A DNA stretch of 64,000 nucleotides from Balneola sp. MJW-20 (GTDB lineage Bacteria; Bacteroidota; Rhodothermia; Balneolales; Balneolaceae): positions 1,426,001 to 1,490,000 of the forward strand of contig NZ_JBFNXW010000001.1 in the NCBI RefSeq assembly GCF_040811775.1. Direction: 5' to 3'. The notes under the pieces are model-generated. The model searched no databases and was not told the origin of the DNA. It saw nothing but the letters and a program-made list of their open reading frames with translations. Below are positions 1-8,792 of the stretch, piece by piece. The position numbers were made by a program, and so were the translations under genes. How positions within the stretch are numbered: the first letter of the stretch is position 1; every line of letters begins with the position of its first letter.

Positions 1-124
1 GTATAGAAGTAATACCGGTCATTTTTTGTAAATCAAATGGAAAAAGACAGTTCGATACAATAATTTAGATCCCAAATTGTTGACGTAATTGCAACCAGAC
101 TAATACCTACAACACGTCTATACC

Positions 125-817
125 ATGAAAAAATTCAAACTGTTACTTTTATTTCTATTAACTCCATTATTTGTAGCTGCCCAGATCTCTTCAGAAGATG
201 CTGAGGAACTCAACTCCCGCTGGCAGCTGCTTCAGTCTTCTTCACTTAATACGGCCCAATTAACTTTCCAGCATACCAACGTACGTGGAACTCCATACCT
301 TTTTGATGATATGGTAGTTGGTAAGATCATGTTTCAGGGAAGATGGACTGAACAGTTTCTTGGAAATTACGACATAGCCAACAACGTCATTAAACTGGTA
401 CGAGGAACGGAAGAGATCCTAATTGATGGCTTCAAGATCGATGCAGCCGTTCTCGATGATATGAATCTTAAGAACAATTTCCCCGCTGACGAAGATCTCG
501 AGATCACTAAAGCGGATCTGATGGAAGTGATCTATGAAGGCGAAAATTTCTCGTTATTACGTAAATACAATGTGAATTTGCGCGAAGGTCAGATGACCTA
601 CTCCAATGCAACTAAAAACGAGTATTATGACAAGACCGATTTCGTAGCTCTTCTTCGGGATGGACAATACACTAAGACCAAAATGAAGAAAAGAGACATT
701 CTGAGATTGTTCGAGGATCAGAAAAAAGAGATCGATAATTATGCTAAGAAGAATAAACTCAAATATGATGAAAAAGAGGACCTGGCCAAGATCCTTGCTT
801 TTGCTGATTCCCTCTGA
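125..817 (+). CDS. Secreted protein of unknown function
   Basis: I do not recognise the family. The 230-residue product opens with a clear Sec signal peptide (MKK, then about 14 hydrophobic residues, cleavage likely near VAA-Q at residue 19-20). There is no lipobox cysteine, so it is probably periplasmic or secreted. The mature part is mixed alpha/beta in its first 130 residues. Residues 50-115 contain a GTPYLFDD stretch and alternating short hydrophobic runs typical of an outer-face beta domain. The last 60 residues are strongly charged (many Lys, Asp, Glu) and probably helical. It stands alone and is closed by a strong terminator at 841-872. Codon use resembles the neighbours, so it is a real gene; the function is open. 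Confidence 0.8.
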   Translation: MKKFKLLLLFLLTPLFVAAQISSEDAEELNSRWQLLQSSSLNTAQLTFQHTNVRGTPYLFDDMVVGKIMFQGRWTEQFLGNYDIANNVIKLVRGTEEILIDGFKIDAAVLDDMNLKNNFPADEDLEITKADLMEVIYEGENFSLLRKYNVNLREGQMTYSNATKNEYYDKTDFVALLRDGQYTKTKMKKRDILRLFEDQKKEIDNYAKKNKLKYDEKEDLAKILAFADSL

Positions 818-840
818 TCTCAAAGACCTAATTTAAATCA

Positions 841-872
841 AAAAAGCCCTTCAGCAATGAAGGGCTTTTTTA
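841..872 (+). terminator. Rho-independent terminator after the secreted protein
   Basis: An AAAAAGCCCTTCA arm pairs with TGAAGGGCTTTTT across a GCAA loop and runs into six T residues. It lies 24 bp after the stop at 817 and ends that transcript before oxyR. The A-tract on the other side would also allow use on the minus strand, but no minus-strand gene converges here. Confidence 0.9.
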
Positions 873-927
873 TTAGGTACATTATCAGCAGGTACCCTAT
901 CTTTCGTTCTAAGAAAAATATTTTTCA

Positions 928-1860
928 ATGACTTTAACACAACTCTCATATATAGTAGCGGTTGATAAGTACCGGCATTTTGCAACTGCGGCTCAGAAGA
1001 TCTACATCACCCAGCCAACCCTTAGTATGCAGATACAAAAGCTGGAGGATGAGCTTGGCGTTCTAATTTTTGACCGGTCCAAGACCCCGGTTATTCCGAC
1101 TAGCGTCGGTGAACTGATCATTGAACAGGCCAAATCCATATTATCCGGGGCAAAGCATATTGAGGACATTGTCGCAGTAGAGGGAGAGTCACTCAAAGGA
1201 TCTTTCAGAGTTGGAATTATTCCAACTATAGCTCCTTATCTGGTTCCTTTGTTTCTTCAGAATTTTGTGGAAAAGTACCCGGACGTGGAGCTTACCTTTG
1301 AAGAAGCACTTACCAGTGAAGTACTGGAAGGGCTGAATGAAGATCATTTTGATGTTGGCATCATTGCAACACCAACCACTAAGCATCTTTTTGAGGTAGA
1401 TCTCTATCTGGAGCCCTTTATGGGTTATCTGTCGGCTAAACACGATCTGGCCGGAAAAGATGAGATTTGCATTGACGATCTATATAAAGAAGACCTCTGG
1501 CTATTGAATGAAGGACATTGTTTTCGAGACCAGACCATGAAGATCTGCAAAAAGAACAACGAGAGTAAAAACAAGACCCCCATTACCTTCGAAAGCGGTA
1601 ATTTAGAAACCCTCAAAAGGCTGGTAGAAAAAGACTTCGGGATCACACTGATGCCTTACCTGGCTGTGAATGATCATGACAAAACCTGTGCCAACGGAGT
1701 CGTTAAGGAATTCATGGACCCAGTGCCTAGCCGCAAGGTCAGACTCGTTTACAGCAGGGAATTTCTGAAAAAAAATCTGATCGAGTCCTTTTCGCAAGTC
1801 ATACGAACCTCTATCCCTGATGAATTACAGGAAGCCAAAGACACCTTGATCGTGGAATGA
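928..1860 (+). CDS. oxyR: OxyR-type hydrogen peroxide sensor, LysR family
   Basis: This is a LysR-type transcriptional regulator of 310 residues, the usual OxyR length. Residues 1-60 form the winged helix-turn-helix (TLTQLSYIVAVDKYRHF, then TQPTLSMQIQKLEDELG). Residues 90-300 are the periplasmic-binding-like sensor domain. The diagnostic feature is the segment GHCFRDQTMKIC: Cys198 and Cys207 are nine positions apart, exactly like Cys199/Cys208 of E. coli OxyR, which form the peroxide-driven disulphide. That makes it a true peroxide sensor rather than a generic LysR protein. It is likely to control catalase, peroxiredoxin or Dps genes outside the window. No divergent partner gene is present; the gene sits alone between the terminator at 841-872 and the TerC gene. 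Confidence 0.93.
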   Translation: MTLTQLSYIVAVDKYRHFATAAQKIYITQPTLSMQIQKLEDELGVLIFDRSKTPVIPTSVGELIIEQAKSILSGAKHIEDIVAVEGESLKGSFRVGIIPTIAPYLVPLFLQNFVEKYPDVELTFEEALTSEVLEGLNEDHFDVGIIATPTTKHLFEVDLYLEPFMGYLSAKHDLAGKDEICIDDLYKEDLWLLNEGHCFRDQTMKICKKNNESKNKTPITFESGNLETLKRLVEKDFGITLMPYLAVNDHDKTCANGVVKEFMDPVPSRKVRLVYSREFLKKNLIESFSQVIRTSIPDELQEAKDTLIVE

Positions 1861-1964
1861 TCCGAAACCTGCCCCATTCGAACAAAGCGATCAAAATCTC
1901 GGTTGTTTAAACTGCACAGAAAAGAATTCCCGACATCAACTCATTTATTTAGAGCAATATTTTA

Positions 1965-2936
1965 ATGGAACACAGTACCACTCTCTGGATTCTTTTTAAC
2001 GCTTTTATCGTATCGATGCTGATCGTGGATCTTGCTGTGTTTAACAGAAAAGAGCATGAGATCAGTATTAAAGAATCACTGGTATGGACCGGTATATGGA
2101 TCTTTATATCAGTTATTTTCGGTATTGGACTGTACTTTTACATGGATCCGGCAAGCTCTCTGGACTTCTTCACAGGCTATCTGATCGAGAAATCCTTGAG
2201 TATTGATAACATCTTTGTATTCATTCTTGTATTCGCCTATTTCGGAGTAAATCCTGAGTATCAGCACAAGGTTCTCTTCTGGGGAATCTTCGGCGCACTG
2301 GTCCTTCGCTTTCTGTTTATTTTTGCCGGTGTAGCTCTGATCGAAAGATTCGAATGGATCGTTTATATATTCGGGGCATTCCTGGTTTACACCGGTATAA
2401 AAATGGCCCTTGAACAGGATAAAGAGGTCAACCCGGAAAAAAATCCGATCCTTAAACTGACCAGAAAAATCCTTCCGGTAACCAATAAATTTCACGGTGC
2501 TGATTTCTTTACCAGGATCGATGGTAAGCTCATGGCCACACCTCTGTTTGTGGTACTCATTGTGATCGAGACCACAGATGTTGTGTTTGCTGTGGATTCC
2601 ATTCCTGCTATCCTTGCTATTACCACCGATCAGTTCATTGTGTATTCTTCGAATGCTTTTGCGATTCTGGGACTCAGAGCTTTGTACTTTGCTCTTGCAG
2701 GCGTAATGAAGATCTTTCATTATCTGCATTATGGGCTGGCAGCAATTCTTTCATTTGTGGGAATCAAAATGATCATTGCTGAATGGTATCATGTACCCAC
2801 TCCATATGCCTTAGGTTTTGTGGCACTGGCACTGAGTTTATCCATTGGTCTGTCTCTCGCATTTCCAAAGACCTTCGAGGATTTTGAGGGAGAAGATGCG
2901 GAAGACCAAAGTACGAATACAGAGGACCGAAGCTAA
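1965..2936 (+). CDS. TerC/Alx family integral membrane protein, probable metal-ion exporter
   Basis: The product has 323 residues with about nine membrane segments. The family hallmarks are visible: EKSLSIDNIFVF near residue 75 and ETTDVVFAVDSIPAI near residue 205, which place conserved acidic residues inside the membrane. TerC/Alx proteins are linked to tellurite resistance and, for Alx and the Bacillus homologues, to manganese export or metal loading of exported enzymes. The position behind oxyR is suggestive of metal/redox homeostasis, but the 104-bp gap makes co-transcription uncertain. The hydrophilic tail after residue 300 is odd: codons from 2904 to the stop lie within a 7-bp-period array (see 2904-2938), so the last ten residues appear to be recruited noncoding sequence. 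Confidence 0.9.
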   Translation: MEHSTTLWILFNAFIVSMLIVDLAVFNRKEHEISIKESLVWTGIWIFISVIFGIGLYFYMDPASSLDFFTGYLIEKSLSIDNIFVFILVFAYFGVNPEYQHKVLFWGIFGALVLRFLFIFAGVALIERFEWIVYIFGAFLVYTGIKMALEQDKEVNPEKNPILKLTRKILPVTNKFHGADFFTRIDGKLMATPLFVVLIVIETTDVVFAVDSIPAILAITTDQFIVYSSNAFAILGLRALYFALAGVMKIFHYLHYGLAAILSFVGIKMIIAEWYHVPTPYALGFVALALSLSIGLSLAFPKTFEDFEGEDAEDQSTNTEDRS

Positions 2937-2938
2937 AC
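2904..2938 (+). repeat. Degenerate heptamer array at the 3' end of the TerC gene
   Basis: Five 7-bp units run in register from 2904. The units at 2904 (GACCAAA) and 2925 (GACCGAA) share GACC and are exactly 21 bp apart. Those between (GTACGAA, TACAGAG) are degenerate. The stop codon at 2934-2936 falls inside the fifth unit. The same GACCGAA word occurs in the arrays at 4445 and 53998, so this belongs to a dispersed family rather than to TerC. Confidence 0.6.
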
Positions 2939-3075
2939 CGTCCTTTAATTTCTGTCGAAACAAGCAAGAGGATCATGAAGCCTGAATTCCAGGTATTCGA
3001 GTAATTCCGCTCCGTCTCGGGCCTTCTACTATTTAAGTTTATCAGATGTATACAGACTTTTTAATATCTAGCTAA

Positions 3076-4365
3076 TCATTCCATATTCTTATAAACCCGG
3101 CCCTGCTTCATCACGAACTTTACATTTTCGAGGGTTCGGATATCCTCCAGAGGATTTGCATCTACTGCAATAATATCTGCCAGCATTCCTTCTTTGATCT
3201 CCCCTACCTCACCTTCCATATTGATTAGTTTAGCCGGTATAATAGTAGCCGCACGAAGGGCTTCACTGTTAGACATTCCCTGATTCATCATTGCTGTTAA
3301 CTCGTATGCATTATTACCATGAGGAATCAGTGGTGAATCGGTTCCAAGGGCAACCAGAACACCTGCTGATATTGCTTTCCGCAGCGACTCTTTCGCCAGT
3401 GGGTCTACATATTCTGCTTTTGCTTTCTTCTTTGGGGGCAGCATATCCTTATTCATGGTATCCATCAGACCACTGGTCGGAACGAGTACCACCTCATGAT
3501 CGATCATCATCTGAATAGCTTCATCATCCAGAATAGAACCATGATCGATTGAATTAACTCCTGCCCTGATCGCAGCTTTAATACCATCCGTACCGTGTGC
3601 ATGTGCGGCAACCGGGATCTCATGCCGGTGAGCTTCCTCAATGATCGCTGTCATTTCCTCATCACTCAGTTGCTGGGCACCCACCGCATCCTCCAGCGAT
3701 AATACCCCAGCTGTGGCATGTATCTTGATGGTCTTGGCTCCGTGCTTGATCTGAAATCGTGTAGCTTTGACAGCATCATCCACGCTGCCAACTACTCCGT
3801 ATTCGGGACCCAGCTCCAGTATACCTTCGGCAAGCCCTTCAGCCATGGAAAGGTCTCCGTGACCTCCGAGTATGGAGATCATATGTCCGGCAGCAATGAT
3901 ACGAGGTGCATTGATCCATCCTTCTTCCGATGCTTCAGCAACTGCTACGTTTATAAGGTCGAGGCTGGGATGTACCTGACCCACATTTCGTATCGTTGTG
4001 AATCCTGCCATGAGTGTCTTTTCGGCATTTTTCACACTACGGATCGCGGCTTTACTCCCGCTTTCGGTGACCACTACCCCAAAATCACCCGTCTCAAAAT
4101 CCAGATCCAGATGCGTATGCATATCCATCATCCCCGGCATGAGGTATTTGTCACCCAGATCAATCACCTCAGCACCAGCAGGCCTGCGATCCGGATTTAC
4201 AGCAGTTATGATCCCGTTTTCAATAACAATGGCAGCAGGACTAATCATCTCTCCTCTTTGTACATCCAGATAGCCTCTGGCCTGAAGTACGGTTACCTGT
4301 GCTTGTGTTACATTAAAAATAGCTGTGATACAGATCATACCCAGCGTTAATACCCATTTTCTCAT
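3076..4365 (-). CDS. Exported amidohydrolase, imidazolonepropionase/prolidase-like
   Basis: A metal-dependent amidohydrolase of 429 residues. The chosen ATG at 4365 gives a clean Sec signal peptide (MRKWVLTLGM, hydrophobic core, cleavage near TQA) and has a GGGTGA site 6 bp upstream. A GTG three codons earlier is possible. Metal ligands are visible in DMHTHLDLD near residue 90, in the lysine-containing KIHATAG segment that follows the GGHGD loop, in AAHAHGT and DHGS, and in the catalytic ALGTDSPLIPHG. This arrangement matches the secreted imidazolonepropionase-like group, which includes Xaa-Pro dipeptidase-like enzymes and broad cyclic-amide or carbamate hydrolases. The exact substrate cannot be read from sequence. 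It is transcribed alone and convergent with the TerC gene. Confidence 0.88.
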   Translation of the reverse strand: MRKWVLTLGMICITAIFNVTQAQVTVLQARGYLDVQRGEMISPAAIVIENGIITAVNPDRRPAGAEVIDLGDKYLMPGMMDMHTHLDLDFETGDFGVVVTESGSKAAIRSVKNAEKTLMAGFTTIRNVGQVHPSLDLINVAVAEASEEGWINAPRIIAAGHMISILGGHGDLSMAEGLAEGILELGPEYGVVGSVDDAVKATRFQIKHGAKTIKIHATAGVLSLEDAVGAQQLSDEEMTAIIEEAHRHEIPVAAHAHGTDGIKAAIRAGVNSIDHGSILDDEAIQMMIDHEVVLVPTSGLMDTMNKDMLPPKKKAKAEYVDPLAKESLRKAISAGVLVALGTDSPLIPHGNNAYELTAMMNQGMSNSEALRAATIIPAKLINMEGEVGEIKEGMLADIIAVDANPLEDIRTLENVKFVMKQGRVYKNME

Positions 4366-4444
4366 ATTGATCACCCGTAATTTTTGTTCACAGAATAAGA
4401 GAAATTCTGAGGTGAAAAGCTACACGGTGCTCGTTACGCTCGCC

Positions 4445-4486
4445 GACCGAGGACCGAAGACAGGAGACCGAAGCAGGGTGACTCAA
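4445..4486 (+). repeat. Degenerate GACCNNN heptamer array in the 4.4-4.6 kb gap
   Basis: Six consecutive 7-bp units keep register. Units starting at 4445 (GACCGAG), 4452 (GACCGAA), 4459 (GACAGGA), 4466 (GACCGAA) and 4480 (GACTCAA) begin with GAC; the one at 4473 is GCAGGGT. The array occupies the space between the divergent amidohydrolase and exonuclease genes (gap 4366-4591). No open frame of note crosses it and I see no obvious promoter inside it. Confidence 0.75.
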
Positions 4487-4591
4487 AACTCTGCCATTGG
4501 CATGCCTTCGGGAATAAACTCATAACTAACATGCCACGAACTGTCACACCTTCTTATTAGTTTAATAACTGAATAAGATATCAGGCATCAA

Positions 4592-5581
4592 ATGGTCACG
4601 ATCAAAAAGGCGGGTTATCACGGTATTCTGCTTCCGGAGCTGGAAATCGGACTGGATTACAGCGGCACCAAAGCAGACCATATTTTTATATCTCATGCTC
4701 ATGCCGATCACATGCCCCGCAACCGGAATCTTACAGTCTATGCCACTCCAGCGACACGGTCATTTCTGAGACAGCGAGGATTTAAGGGCGAAGTGATAGA
4801 CCTGGATTTCAATACCCCACTCGAAACGGACCGGGCACGCATCACTTTCTATCCGGCCGGACATATTCTTGGATCCGCCATGACCTTTATTGAAAGCGAT
4901 GAAGGCAGTGTACTTTATACCGGTGATTACAAAACACCTCCCTCTCCTGCTTCCGAAGGATTTCAGCTGCCGGATGCTAAGGTGGATCAGTTTATAACCG
5001 AAGCTACTTTCGCTCTGCCGGTCTATCGCTGGGATTCCACCGAGGTCCTGCAGGAACGGATACGCAATTTTGCTCAACGCACCCTGGAAGAAGACGGAAC
5101 TCCGGTATTCCTCGCCTATAACCTTGGCAAAGCGCAGGAGATCATGCACATGCTCTCGGGAACCGGATTACAAGTACAGATACATGGTGCCGGATATAAA
5201 CTGTGTTCCACTTACGATGAGCATGGTATAGATCTTGGAAATTATGAAGCTTACAACCGTGATACCTGTGAAGGAAAAGTATTGGTCTGTCCAAGCTCTG
5301 CATTATCGAACGGATTTGCATCCAACGTCAGAAAGAAACGAGTGGCTTACTGTTCCGGCTGGGCTGCAATGGAGTCACGAAGGACCCAGCTCAACGCCGA
5401 CGCGCTTATCCCGCTGTCAGATCATCTGGACTTTTTCGAACTGATCCGGCTTTGTGAAGAACTACAACCGGAGTTGGTACATGTTACTCATACTCCGAAT
5501 CCCAAAGTAGTTCAGCATTACCTCTCCGAAAGAAATATTAAGTCCAGATACCTGGATCTGGAGGAGAAAGCGGATGACTAG
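4592..5581 (+). CDS. DNA-ligase-associated exonuclease, metallo-beta-lactamase fold
   Basis: The product has 329 residues with a metallo-beta-lactamase core of the SNM1/RNA-Jz-like nuclease branch. The metal motif HxHxDH is intact as SHAHADHMP around residue 35, followed by PAGHILGSAM (His ligand) and LYTGDYKT (Asp ligand). The C-terminal part holds the conserved VAYCSGWA and PLSDHLDF segments. It is the standard partner of a bacterial ATP-dependent DNA ligase: the ligase begins 68 bp downstream on the same strand. The pair is expected to process and seal DNA ends in a repair pathway. The helicase and phosphoesterase that often complete this four-gene module are absent from the window. Confidence 0.88.
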   Translation: MVTIKKAGYHGILLPELEIGLDYSGTKADHIFISHAHADHMPRNRNLTVYATPATRSFLRQRGFKGEVIDLDFNTPLETDRARITFYPAGHILGSAMTFIESDEGSVLYTGDYKTPPSPASEGFQLPDAKVDQFITEATFALPVYRWDSTEVLQERIRNFAQRTLEEDGTPVFLAYNLGKAQEIMHMLSGTGLQVQIHGAGYKLCSTYDEHGIDLGNYEAYNRDTCEGKVLVCPSSALSNGFASNVRKKRVAYCSGWAAMESRRTQLNADALIPLSDHLDFFELIRLCEELQPELVHVTHTPNPKVVQHYLSERNIKSRYLDLEEKADD

Positions 5582-5584
5582 ATT

Positions 5585-5619
5585 GGAATATGGTATACAG
5601 AATATGAAATATAGAATGC
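5585..5619 (+). repeat. Degenerate heptamer array between exonuclease and ligase genes
   Basis: Five 7-bp units run from 5585: GGAATAT, then a variant at 5592 (GGTATAC), AGAATAT at 5599, GAAATAT at 5606 and AGAATGC at 5613. The common core is GAATAT. The array starts 3 bp after the exonuclease stop codon and fills about half of the 68-bp spacer before the ligase start. Confidence 0.6.
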
Positions 5620-5649
5620 TCTATTTTAAGTCAGACCGGGCAGGTACAT

Positions 5650-7377
5650 ATGAATGAACAATTAAATTCTTTTTACCGCCTTGCGATTACTGCGCAAAGG
5701 ATCAACGAGACCCGAGGGACTAATGCCAAGATCCGGATCTGTAAAGAGTATTTTCAGGGGCTGGAGAATGATAATGACCTCAGTCTGGCCGCTCAGTTTC
5801 TCGGTGAAGGGGCTTTTCCCGATGTGAGCGGAAAGCGGGCTTCTGTCGGTTCCCGCACAACCTCCCTGCTGGCTGCCGAGATCTGCGGTATTGATTATGA
5901 CCTCGTCTTCAAACCTTCCCGTACAGCGACCGGTTCATCTTCAGAGACCATCGAAAAACTGTTCCTGAATATAGATAAGGCAAGGGCTTTCTGGTCCCCT
6001 TCAGGACTGAGCCTGTCTGAGGTCAGTGAATATTTTGAGCAACTTTATAAGGTCTCTTCCAGAGATGATAAGCAGCAGATCCTTCGAGAGGCATGGTCAC
6101 AAATGCATCCGGTAGAGGTAAAGTATTTCATCAGGATCCTGGGACAGGGATCCCTGCGCATTGGTTTCGAGACCCGCTCGGTCGTAAATGCTATTGCCTC
6201 AGCATTCAGTAAAGAAGCTGATGAAGTTCGTTATGCACATATGATCACAGGGAGCCTTGGTAAAACAGCCGTTCTCGCCCGTGAAGATAAGCTGGATAAT
6301 GCCAGCTTCCGGCTCTTCCATCCGCTCTCATTTATGCTGGCTTCACCCATTGAAAGCAGAGCTGTAAGTAAATACGAACATTATGTAGCCGAGGAAAAGT
6401 TTGACGGTATGAGGTGTCAGGTTCACGTTTCCGGAAACGAGGTCCGACTGTTCTCAAGAGACCTTAACGACATCACCCATTCTTATCCTGAAGTGATCGA
6501 CTTTTTCAAAGAAAGGGATATTCCTGATGTGGTACTCGACGGAGAGATCTGTGTTTATAAAGATGAGACCATATTGCCTTTCCAGCTCCTGCAAAAACGC
6601 ATGGGACTTAAAAAACCATCTGCTAAGATCCTTGAGAAGTACCCCGTCCTATTGGTTTCCTATGACCTGCTTTATCATGACGACCGTCCGGTCTTTGAGC
6701 ATACCCTCTCCGAGCGGCGCAGCATCCTTGAACAGCTCGCTGCAGATTGCGGGCTGCCAGTCACCACCCAGGTGCAAGTTAAAGATGAAGAACATATAGA
6801 AGAACTGTTCGAAAGAGCCCTTGCTCATGGAAATGAAGGGTTAATGCTTAAAAAGAAGCACTCAACTTACGAATACGGTCAGAGAAAGAAGTCCTGGTTA
6901 AAAGTAAAGAAACCTGGTGGATCATTAGATACAGTCATGATGTATGCTCATGCAGGAAGCGGAAAGCGCGGGGGAAAGTACTCCGATTTTACTCTTGGCA
7001 TCTCCGTAAAGGATGATGAACGCTATGAAGAAGAGTTCATACCTATTGGTAAAGCATATGGCGGTTATTCTGACGAAGAACTTGACATGCTTAACAAAAG
7101 GATCAAAGAGATCACTGTAGAACGTTACGGCCCGACTTTGGGACTCCTGCCAGACATTGTTATCGAACTGGAATTTGATGACATACAGGAAAATAAGCGG
7201 ACCAAAGCTAACTATACACTGCGCTTACCCCGCTTCAAAGCAATTCGTTGGGACCTTAGTCCTTCAGATGTTGATACCCTCAGTGACGTGGAGCGGATGT
7301 ACCAGCAAAAGATCGATCAGGAGCGAAAGCGGCAGGAAAGCAATCCTTCCTTCGTATTCGGATCTAAAAGTATCTGA
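5650..7377 (+). CDS. ATP-dependent DNA ligase
   Basis: A 575-residue nucleotidyltransferase-type ligase. The adenylated lysine is Lys250 in EEKFDGMRCQ, matching motif I (KxDG). Motif III appears as VVLDGEICVY, motif IV as HGNEGLMLKK, and motif V as KSWLKVKKPGG. The N-terminal 230 residues form the DNA-binding domain found in long bacterial and archaeal ATP ligases; the OB-fold follows the nucleotidyltransferase domain and ends in LRLPRFKAIRWD. Essential NAD-dependent LigA must be elsewhere, so this enzyme probably serves repair together with the upstream exonuclease. The short Lys/Arg/Gln-rich tail looks disordered. Confidence 0.93.
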   Translation: MNEQLNSFYRLAITAQRINETRGTNAKIRICKEYFQGLENDNDLSLAAQFLGEGAFPDVSGKRASVGSRTTSLLAAEICGIDYDLVFKPSRTATGSSSETIEKLFLNIDKARAFWSPSGLSLSEVSEYFEQLYKVSSRDDKQQILREAWSQMHPVEVKYFIRILGQGSLRIGFETRSVVNAIASAFSKEADEVRYAHMITGSLGKTAVLAREDKLDNASFRLFHPLSFMLASPIESRAVSKYEHYVAEEKFDGMRCQVHVSGNEVRLFSRDLNDITHSYPEVIDFFKERDIPDVVLDGEICVYKDETILPFQLLQKRMGLKKPSAKILEKYPVLLVSYDLLYHDDRPVFEHTLSERRSILEQLAADCGLPVTTQVQVKDEEHIEELFERALAHGNEGLMLKKKHSTYEYGQRKKSWLKVKKPGGSLDTVMMYAHAGSGKRGGKYSDFTLGISVKDDERYEEEFIPIGKAYGGYSDEELDMLNKRIKEITVERYGPTLGLLPDIVIELEFDDIQENKRTKANYTLRLPRFKAIRWDLSPSDVDTLSDVERMYQQKIDQERKRQESNPSFVFGSKSI

Positions 7378-7460
7378 AAGTTTTTAATAGCATTTAACAA
7401 GTCTTAAGGAGCGTTTAATGTTGCCCTTTAGTTTAAAGTCTTGAAACCAATAAAATTGCT

Positions 7461-8780
7461 ATGAAAAAACTGACCAACAACAAAAATATATTTGCGATAA
7501 TAGTATCGATGGGGATACTGATGGGATGCTCAGGATCTGATGAGGGAAATAACTCATACAGATCAGATAGCACGGTCATTCCTTCTGTAGAAGCAGTACA
7601 GGCACGCTTCGGATCTCTGCCTCTGGTTGAGAGATTCAGTGGCAATGTACGATCCGAAAACCAGGTTGCCCTGTTTCCTGAAATTACGGCCAAGATCGAA
7701 GAAGTATATGCCGAAAACGGTGATTATGTAGAAAAAGGTGATGTGATCATTCGTTTGAATGACGATCAGCTAAACCAGCAGTTGCAACAAGCGGAAGCCG
7801 GATTAAAAATCAATGAAGCCCGCCTTAAGCAGGCAGATGCAAGCCTTGGTCAGTTAAATGCACAGTATAAAAGAACTAAACAACTTGCCGATAAGGAACT
7901 CAGCAGTGATCTGGAATTAGAACAGCTGCAAGCCCGGGTAGCATCAGCGGAAGCCGATGTTGAACTTGCCAAGGCTCAGCTGGATCAATCAAGGGCGCTG
8001 GTCGAAGAGAGAAGATCACAACTGGAAAGAACACTTATCAAAGCTCCGATATCTGGAAATCTGGGTCAAAGAAATGCCGAGATTGGCATGATGGCATCCC
8101 CAAGCACTCAGCTGTTTCTGATTGGAGATCTTAGCAAACTTCGCGTAGAGATTGTCCTCACGGAATCAATGCTTAACAAGATCGATGTGGGTCAAAGGGC
8201 AAGAATACTCACAACCGACAGAAATGGGCAAGACCAGTATATAGACGCAAAGGTTAGTCGTATTTCTCCATTCCTGAATGAAATTACCAGGAGTACAGAG
8301 GGTATTATTGAGGTAGACAATAAAAATGGTTTGCTCAGACCGGGAATGTTTGTACCGGTTGACGTTTATTTCGGTGAATCTGAGCAGGCTACACTGATCC
8401 CGGTCAGTGCACTTTATACCGATCCAAATACAGGCGAAGAAGGTATTTTTGTAGCTACTTCACTCGGATCTGAGATCCAGACTGTAAGTGATAACGGGAA
8501 TAATAGCAGCTCAAATGTTCTTACAGAGGCCACTCCGGTTAAGTTTACTCCTATTGATGTAATAGCCCGTGGCCGAATGGAACTCGGGGTAGCGGGTGTG
8601 GAAAGTGGAAAGTGGATCGTGACCATTGGACAGGATCTCCTCTCAGAAGGTCGTAAGCAGGCTCGTATACGCACTATGAGCTGGGACCGCATTGTGAAGC
8701 TGCAGAACTTGCAGCGTGAAGATCTTCTGAAAGAGGTTATGGAGCAACGGAGTAATAACGAAGAACAAGTATCCCTTTAA
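7461..8780 (+). CDS. RND efflux periplasmic adaptor (membrane fusion protein)
   Basis: This is a HlyD/AcrA-type adaptor of 439 residues. The N-terminus is a lipoprotein-like leader with MGILMGCSGS (candidate lipid-modified Cys at residue 24). A split biotinyl/lipoyl domain follows at residues 60-100 and 195-225 (EVYAENGDYVEKGDVI and APISGNLGQR). Between them lies a long alpha-helical hairpin at about 100-195, rich in Gln, Glu and Ala. The beta-barrel and membrane-proximal domains fill the rest. It should connect the inner-membrane pump encoded 12 bp downstream to an outer-membrane TolC-like channel. No channel gene is adjacent, so the exit duct must come from elsewhere. Confidence 0.93.
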   Translation: MKKLTNNKNIFAIIVSMGILMGCSGSDEGNNSYRSDSTVIPSVEAVQARFGSLPLVERFSGNVRSENQVALFPEITAKIEEVYAENGDYVEKGDVIIRLNDDQLNQQLQQAEAGLKINEARLKQADASLGQLNAQYKRTKQLADKELSSDLELEQLQARVASAEADVELAKAQLDQSRALVEERRSQLERTLIKAPISGNLGQRNAEIGMMASPSTQLFLIGDLSKLRVEIVLTESMLNKIDVGQRARILTTDRNGQDQYIDAKVSRISPFLNEITRSTEGIIEVDNKNGLLRPGMFVPVDVYFGESEQATLIPVSALYTDPNTGEEGIFVATSLGSEIQTVSDNGNNSSSNVLTEATPVKFTPIDVIARGRMELGVAGVESGKWIVTIGQDLLSEGRKQARIRTMSWDRIVKLQNLQREDLLKEVMEQRSNNEEQVSL

Positions 8781-8792
8781 GAGAGAATTAAA

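Noticed and set aside
80..106. Sigma-70-like promoter TTGACG / TAATAC before the first gene
   Set aside because: Spacing is only 15 bp and the phylum normally uses a different pattern, so the match may be chance.
1861..1964. Manganese (yybP-ykoY) riboswitch before the TerC gene
   Set aside because: The 104-bp gap is too short and lacks the conserved hairpin arrangement as far as I can see.
2109..2729. Long open frame antisense to the TerC gene
   Set aside because: It is a shadow of the strongly conserved membrane protein frame; no start signal and no recognisable motif. The same applies to antisense frames in 10832-11383 and 19134-19718.
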